Positions 57,701 through 64,000 of a stretch of DNA of 64,000 nt are shown piece by piece. The translations under genes were made by a program, and so were the position numbers. The stretch's first letter is position 1, and each line of letters begins with the position of its first letter. Origin of the DNA: Halichondria panicea (Eukaryota > Porifera > Demospongiae > Suberitida > Halichondriidae); NCBI RefSeq assembly GCF_963675165.1, contig NC_087382.1, forward strand, positions 6,434,315 through 6,498,314. Reading direction: 5' to 3'. The notes beneath the pieces are model-generated. The model was not told the origin of the DNA. It ran no database searches and saw only the letters and a list, made by a program, of their open reading frames with translations.

Positions 57701-60700
57701 ACTGTTAAATTCATTGGCTCTTAGTGTTCCTCGACAAGAAAAGATACTGGTGAACCCTACCATCAACCCAGCAAACGCTATAGAAACTGGTAGTGAAAAA
57801 ACTGAACAGCCATAGCTAATTATCATGCAGCTACAGCTTTATTATCATTTCTGTACATTCAAAAATAGTACTTGTACTTTATACCCTCAAGCTTATAATT
57901 CCCTGGGAAACTATGAGATTATGGCTCATAATTCCCTGCTAAACACACACAAGTGGGATCTAAAATTATTGGAGAGAGAAAGTTGCGAGTATTCTAGCTA
58001 GCAGCTTCCCTTCTGGCCACAGTAATACCTCATAATATGCATGTACACATACAATTAAGTGTTTGTTAATGATATTTATAATCACGTACAGGGTTTCGAC
58101 GGCAGGAGAGGGGCATGCAACTCAGCATCTACCCGACGTACTCATCGAAATTCAAATGATATATTCATGGAGTATCGGATATGGTATAAATAGATTAGCC
58201 TCCTTCGCAGCCTCTCCTTTTCCTGTTCTTTGTCATAGTTTAATAAGATAAAATATGGGACTAATTGGAGGAACAAAGAAAGAAAGAAAGAAGGAAGAGA
58301 CAAAGAAAAAGGAGAGCCTGCCTTGCTAAGTCACGTGACGGTAGACAAGTGAAAATGAACGTGGGCAATCACTAGCTGGGCGGAGCCTGACAGAGCAAAA
58401 AGCTACAGCATGCCTACGCATTGCAAACTCTAACATAAAAGCTGTTAGCATCATAGATAGTAAGCCAAAATCAAGCGTGGAGACATCGTAGACGAGGGCT
58501 TACCTAGTAAAGACTAAAGACTAAAGATCTAGATCTATATCTAAATTTGTTCCTAGTTCAGAACAGACCCACTTGACTAGTAGATATAATTATTACAGCA
58601 GTATAGTTTACTCTACTCTAGTCTTTCATACTTCATCTACTGACTAAAGGTCTCACGAAGGCTGACTCTACTGTACTGTACTGTTCATAACAGATTATGT
58701 TCCTGGTAAATGCGCTCCAAGTACTGTGTGGGAGGACAGTTATTGAGGTTTTCTCTCGCCCACACTCGTTAAAATTTGTCTACGTCAGTAGGGGATCACC
58801 CGACTTAGCAAGGCAGGCTCTCCTTCTTTTTTGTCGCTTCCTTCTTTCTTCCTCCAATTTTCTCTTCTGTGACAAAGAACAGAAAGGAGGCTATAAATTA
58901 CGAAGGAGGCTATAAATAGATAAGAGTCAGAGAAGGTACGACATAGGTTGACCTTTTGTTAATCGGTCGCTAATGAGTTACTCCCGTATTGCATTCCTGC
59001 GGCATGACAAGTGTCCACGCCCACATCTTTTTGTGTTGACTCAGCAGGTATTTTATGCACTGTCAGCGCTATTTTACTGTTCTTTGTCTTCTGGAGTTTC
59101 TCCAAGAGGCATCAATCTTAGTATCATTAGGAATCTACTGTAAGTGTTACATTAAGACAGGAGCCATAGAAAGCGCAACAAATGTTTATACTGTAAGTTT
59201 ATAGCTCATTTCTTCAACTATGAATATGCTATTCATTTTTTTATGTCACAGGATATAGCTAGGCATTATTTATAACTACTGTGGAGTACTGCGATAGTTG
59301 GTAGTCTTTTAGCTAGCTACGAAAGTAAGTTTTGGTGTTGTGCTTAACCCCGTCGCGAACAGACATGCCCAACTCTCCTCTGTGTTCAGAAAACACAAGA
59401 ATTCAGAATCGCATAACATGAACAATTCATAATAGCATAATTGGCGATTTCTCAATAATTATTGTCTCTCTAGCTCTGTACAGCATTTTGGCTATCTGAT
59501 CGAGGGTCGAAGTCAATCACGTAGGCGATGTTGCTCTAAAAATAGACATCTATAAATATCATTTGAATTTCGATGATATCGAGTTGCATGCCTTCTTTTC
59601 TACATAAACGCCCTTGGTTTCATCTATAATTAAAAGTTGGGCACGCATAAGCACACCACCAAATTTGTTAACCACACTCTGCTAGTGCATCACAGTAGAT
59701 CTAGTTACATAATTATTGTATATTACAGACAGTACTAATGTGATGATGTCATTATCCTCCAACTTTGGGGGGAAAGCTGAACATTTTGAGGGGGAAGTTT
59801 CATCCCTGCCCCCCTCCCACACTAGATGAAACCCTGACTTATGATATGTTAATCCGTGTATTTGGATGGGGTCTGGTCCCGCTTTATTTGGATTAGCGAG
59901 ATTCTACTGTATATGCGAAGTTTGCGAGTGCTAATGGTATACATCGCAAACACCTATAAGGCACTTGTACACATGACATCACAATCACTACAAGCTCGCA
60001 AAATCATGGATCAGCATGCAGATGCACTTGATAAAAGATATAGTTATATAGCATGCTGTTCCTTTGATTTTAAGTGACAAATGCAATTGTTGCAAGATCA
60101 AAGAAACCACAATGTAACATTATACATTAGTGAAGCATTGGAGTGCAGTCAGCAACCACAACATCAGTGACAAATTATTAATGCAATTGTTGCAAGATCA
60201 AAGAACCATAATGTAACATTATACATTAGTGAAGCATTGGAGTAGCGCACTGCCGTCAGCAACATAACAAATCAGTTGATCGCATGATCGCTCCATAATA
60301 ATCATTACAGCATAGAATATTAATTCGCTACATATAGAGCCGTACAGGAAGTGAGCCTTATCCTCAGAAAACCTGTGTTAGCCTTAACTTGTCACTGTAG
60401 AGAATATAGTTATCAGCAAGGTTTGCTCAACTGTATCAACTACAACACAAGCAATGGCTGCAGCTTACAAGAACAGTCCCAAGTGGGTAAAGCGAATGGA
60501 AGAATTATTTGGGCAGTCAGACTTCAACAAAGACGGCTACTTGTCTATCCAGGATTTCGATATGTGGAGTGACAATCTTGAAAAAGAAGTGAAAGCTGAA
60601 CCAGCCCTTCTGAAGAAAGTACGAAAAACGACTCAAGATTTTTGGGAAACAGTAGGCCTAAAGCAAGGTGTGCTGCTTTCTAGAGAGAAGTTTGTCGAGA

Positions 60701-63700
60701 ATATGGCAGAAGTAGCAGTCACTGAAAAAGCTAGCTTTGATGAAGGGAAGGAGTCTTCTCTTTTTTTCATTATGATGGAGACTGTGTTTGATGCAATCGA
60801 CACTAATCGTGACGGCTACCTACAAATGAGCGAGTACGCGGCAATGAATAAGGCAAGCAACTTCGATGATGGCACTGCTAAGATCCTGTTCGATATCATC
60901 GACAAGAACCATGATGGAAAGCTTTCTAGGAAAGAGTTAATGGAATACAACATCAAGTTCTGGTTCACTCCTGATGATCCTGAAGCCGCTGGCTTGTTCG
61001 GGGCCAAGTTTGAACAAAACTAACGAGCTACGGTCAAGAAATACAGTACATGTATTTTTTTAGAACCAAGCAGTCATATATCATGTCTATTGGTCAGTGT
61101 AGGAGAACTTATCTTAGAAAATTATGTAGTGCAAGTACAAATAAATGTATCGCAATATTACATGTACGCTTCATAAATTCTATTACCGTATAGCGGGAAA
61201 GTTTCGTGGGGTAAAAAATTAGAGAAGCAAACCCAACCAAATTTACTACCAAGTTGCCAACTTTTCTTATTTCCCCATAACTGAGCATGTACCGGGGCCT
61301 AGGCTAAGGGAGTGACAAGACTAGACTAACAGAAGTAATACGAAGTAAGCATTGAGCACTATAAATTCATTTTGGCATGTCACAACTGTCAATAGCATCC
61401 GCCTTCCTATTCACTACATGTAAACCCCAACACATGCGTATATACACTGCATGGCATGATTACGGAGAATTGTGGATTCTAACCCGAGGCTTACCCTGGT
61501 GCTGCCTTGTGAGCTGCTTCCACTGCTTCTCGAATATCCTTCCTGTTCCCCTCAGAGACTTGACCAATCACATCACCAGATTGTCCAATAACAGGGCGGC
61601 AATATGTAGCATCTGGTCGTTTTTGAGCACCTCCAATGTACATCTTCACAGTGTGGTCAATGCTGAGAGGAATAATCATGTACCATTCCGTTGAGACAGT
61701 GTACTAAAAATTCACTATGACTAAATAGTCTATTCATGGCTTGAAACACACAGAAATTGCACCTCAGATAATTATTTCGTAAAGTTTTTTTCCAGGGAAC
61801 GACCCCTGAATTAAACGTTCCCCCTCCCAGCTAAAAATCCTGTATGAAATCTTGTGTGATATAATGTTATGAAAGGAAATCAAAAAGCATTGCAACAACC
61901 TTCTGGAAAGTGTGGTGTGGGTGAACACAAGCAGTCTGGTCTGAGGCATGCATGCTACACCATGAAGTACTGTAACTCACACAGTAATTATGTTTTATGC
62001 ATGCATGTACATGTACAACTGTACATGTACCTTGGAGCTTGTGCTCCATCTATCTCCATGGTAGTGGGGTAGATTTGGAGTTGGTTTTGAGCAGGGTTCA
62101 AAGGTCTAGGTGCGACATTAGCCCCAAAGTCTTTCAGTTTGTCCTGGTCAACTACTGGGCGTGGTCTTTCCATCCAGGATGGCTTCACATACTCCATCAA
62201 ACCCTGGGAGGCACAATTGATTGTTACGAGATTCGTCTCATAATCAGAATACACTGTAGCTACATGACATGTACATACAGACTGTAAACAGGAATCAGTG
62301 GATCATGACTGCGATAATTCACTTTTTTGTACACACATAATAATTATTTGTACATGATACATGTAGGTGCATGTACTGTGTGCAGATGGCTACACTGTAC
62401 ACTAGGAGGACACATAAAATTTAATCACACATTCTACTGCAAATGAGGCGTGGTGAATGTGCATGTACACATAATTCAATCATGCATGCACAGGACACAA
62501 CACATTTACACATACATGTACACCTGTACACGAAACAATTATAAGCCCAGCATACACACACCAGTGCAAATGGGTGCTCTGCGTGTGCCACACAACTAAC
62601 CTCCTTTCCCCCGTCTCTCCCATAGCCACTCTCCCTGTACCCTCCGAACCCGGCTGCAGCGTCAAACTGATTGTGACAGTTAATCCAGCACGCTCCCGCC
62701 TTAAGACTGATGGCCACCTCCAAACCCAGAGAGACGTTCTCCGTCCAGACACTGGCTCCCAGACCAAAAACAGTGTTGTTGGCCAATGCTATGGCCTCTT
62801 TGGCCGTGCGAAAGGTAAGCACAGTCAGCACAGGACCGAAGATCTGCACACAGTGAGGGGTTGGTGAATATAGAATAGCATGAGCGGAGCATGTGCACGA
62901 AAATAAACAGGCCCTAGCTCTTCTCAGGGGCCTGGAATCGACGCTATATGCACATCGATCAAGTGCATGTAGCAACCAAAGACATGCACATTACGTAAAT
63001 TAACATACAGTTGCAAATACATATACAACTCATGTACAGATAACCACCATTCCTACCTCCTCCTGTACGCAGATAGAGACGGGCTGAACCTTGGTGATGA
63101 GGGTGGGTGGATAGAAGTTTCCCCCAGTTGGCATGCATGCACACGCCTGGTACACATCTGCACCCTCGGCCTTCGCTTGCTGGACGTATTTGTCAATGGA
63201 CTTGAGTTGACTTGGGTCCACGATCGGACCCATGTCTATGCTCTGTGTGTGAGTGTGTGTGGGGGAGGGGGGGGTTGAAGTTACACATAATAATTACGGT
63301 GCAATTGATTAATTAGTACTGGAGCCTTATCCAATGGAGTGAGGGAATAGCCTCCCACACCACTGAAAACTTTACATGTACACCTACAGCAACCTAGATA
63401 ATAACACACCATCGTCTTGTACATGTATGTATTCGACTTGACAGTATGTAGTAAAGAACCTTACATGTACCTTGTCTAGAGAGTCCCCCAACCGCAGTTT
63501 GGCCATCCTGTTCTTGATCTTGCTCACTAGTCGGTCAGCAATGTTCTCCTGCACTATCAGTCGACTGCCAGCACTGCACACCTGAATACAGGGAAGTGCT
63601 TTAAATGAGTTACCGTGATTTGGCAGGGTTGGTGACTACTAGAGTTCACAAGTTCACATGATGTTCTCTAGACAGATCGATTGTAAAGTACAAACATAAT

Positions 63701-64000
63701 TATTTATAGCCACCGTAATTACATGAACATGTTCAGTATCTGTTAAAGGCAAACCAATAGTGCATGGTTTAATCGAACCTAGGTTGGGATTTTAAACTGG
63801 GTGTACATAATGATAAAGGGTTCAAAATACTCTGCATGTATATGCATATAATCAGCATAACTTATAAATATACCTGTCCTTGATTGAAGTAAATGGCGTT
63901 AACCACACCCTCCACTGTGCTGTCCAGGTCGGCAGAGTCAAACACCACAAAGGGAGATTTCCCTCCCAGCTCTAGCGAGATCTTTTTACCTGTGCCAGCT
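51728..64000 (-). CDS. ALDH16A1: ALDH16A1-like tandem aldehyde dehydrogenase (5' end outside)
   Basis: Eleven exons in view: 64000-63874 (continues beyond), 63581-63471, 63242-63057, 62843-62601, 62203-62031, 61662-61495, 56356-56152, 56002-55817, 55632-55526, 53942-53825, 51802-51728; 565 aa to the stop. The first ALDH domain shows [14 protein letters not shown] (catalytic Glu), [12 protein letters not shown] (catalytic Cys), [23 protein letters not shown] and [13 protein letters not shown] linker then leads to a second, incomplete ALDH-like half ([65 protein letters not shown]). It ends [19 protein letters not shown] without reaching a catalytic domain. This one-and-a-half ALDH layout is specific to ALDH16A1. 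Mammalian ALDH16A1 is reported to lack the catalytic Cys; here it is present. The 5.1-kb intron (56357-61494) contains a whole EF-hand gene on the other strand. Confidence 0.93.
51899..51993. repeat. Foldback with gtgcggcgcagctcaa arms
   Basis: gtgcggcgcagctcaagcaa ttagcc pairs with ggctaatttgagctgcaccg cgc. Small hairpin in the last ALDH16A1 intron. Confidence 0.8.
52271..52662. mobile_element. MITE with atttacttgattaaacgccc ends
   Basis: ccatatttacttgattaaacg at the left, gcctaatcaagtaaatacgg at the right, with subterminal repeats of cgcccatttcgtttaaacgc and related units. About 390 bp in the last ALDH16A1 intron; a (GA)n run near 52450. No credible ORF. Confidence 0.75.
54061..54264 (+). 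mobile_element. MITE relative of 5211-5418, right end eroded
   Basis: accgtatagcaggtatatttt gtaaactttcgcagaa at the left; the interior gggaatagcaacctttttgc, catgcatgcaatattaaat and ccgcgaaca-like segments match 5211-5418. The right terminal repeat stops at attatatccgcc. Confidence 0.65.
56542..57059 (+). mobile_element. Family A MITE, copy 7
   Basis: Starts aatgcctgatgcctcggtgg; gaaagcacc is missing. Complete body and right end gcgcatgcgcaccgaggcat aataa. Located in the large ALDH16A1 intron. Confidence 0.9.
57060..60300. other. ALDH16A1 large intron: foldbacks and duplications
   Basis: No gene is supported before the nested EF-hand gene. 57132-57212 is a hairpin (ggtatctatgtgttatagtg / cactataaccatagatacc) around a gagggctttgcccgag core. 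58180-58340 and 58790-58922 are inverted arms (gagagcctgccttgctaagt / acttagcaaggcaggctctc), with outer arms near 58136 and 59556, suggesting a ~1.5-kb foldback element. 60078-60290 is a ~108-bp direct duplication starting aatgcaattgttgcaagatc. Confidence 0.6.
60454..61023 (+). CDS. EF-hand calcium-binding protein, SCP-like, copy 2 (nested)
   Basis: Intronless 189-aa paralogue of the 48535-49101 gene. By hand count there are about 25 substitutions and one inserted Ser (KESSLFF), roughly 87% identity. EF-hand loops [24 protein letters not shown] and [12 protein letters not shown] are intact, so calcium binding should be retained. Changes cluster in residues 56-94, the degenerate second hand and linker. 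About 20 bp upstream of the ATG (atcaactacaacacaagca) and part of the 3' UTR (attggtcagt) are shared with copy 1, so the duplication included untranslated sequence. AATAAA at 61140-61145 is a likely poly(A) signal. The gene lies wholly in the ALDH16A1 intron between exons at 61495 and 56356, on the opposite strand. Confidence 0.9.
   Translation: MAAAYKNSPKWVKRMEELFGQSDFNKDGYLSIQDFDMWSDNLEKEVKAEPALLKKVRKTTQDFWETVGLKQGVLLSREKFVENMAEVAVTEKASFDEGKESSLFFIMMETVFDAIDTNRDGYLQMSEYAAMNKASNFDDGTAKILFDIIDKNHDGKLSRKELMEYNIKFWFTPDDPEAAGLFGAKFEQN

Noticed and set aside
57542-57826. Overlapping 60-78 codon frames near 57.6 kb
   Set aside because: No splice partners, no recognised domain; probably old element sequence in the ALDH16A1 intron.

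Overview
The window is eukaryotic and metazoan. Genes are split by many GT-AG introns, spacers are AT-rich and full of short inverted-repeat elements, and the genes recognised are animal orthologues: IVD, CHCHD1, UBXN8, UPF1 and ALDH16A1. My best guess is a marine invertebrate, perhaps a demosponge. That is an impression from gene content and the dense small foldback repeats, not something the sequence proves.

Layout. 1-693 is the 3' end of a + strand single-pass receptor with a tyrosine-rich tail. 1502-5647 (-) is a complete seven-exon gene for an unrecognised 365-residue protein with a possible N-myristoylation start. It is divergent from 6385-17982 (+), a complete nine-exon isovaleryl-CoA dehydrogenase gene (423 aa). 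18787-20505 (+) encodes a secreted protein with two clear and one degenerate tandem cystine-knot-like unit. 21064-23084 (-) is a CHCHD1-like twin-CX9C protein. 24430-28458 (+) is a UBXN8-like membrane UBX protein, tail-to-tail with 29506-40677 (-), a complete 21-exon UPF1 RNA helicase gene (1082 aa). 40678-48100 is repeat-rich: MITE copies, a 210-bp duplication, an 18-bp minisatellite and a decayed CR1/L2-like LINE on the - strand. 48535-49101 and 60454-61023 (+) are two intronless EF-hand genes about 87% identical. The second lies inside a 5.1-kb intron of ALDH16A1 (51728 to beyond 64000, -), whose N-terminal part is outside the window.

Exon chains were built by hand from splice sites and reading phase. 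Every complete chain sums to a multiple of three with one open frame, which is strong internal support. The genes do not form a pathway: leucine catabolism, mitoribosome, ER ubiquitin adaptor, mRNA decay, calcium binding and an aldehyde-dehydrogenase paralogue are ordinary neighbours. I see no CRISPR, operon or bacterial-type system. The least described items are the tandem cystine-knot protein, the unrecognised myristoylated protein and several non-autonomous transposon families, one with an exact 9-bp target duplication.
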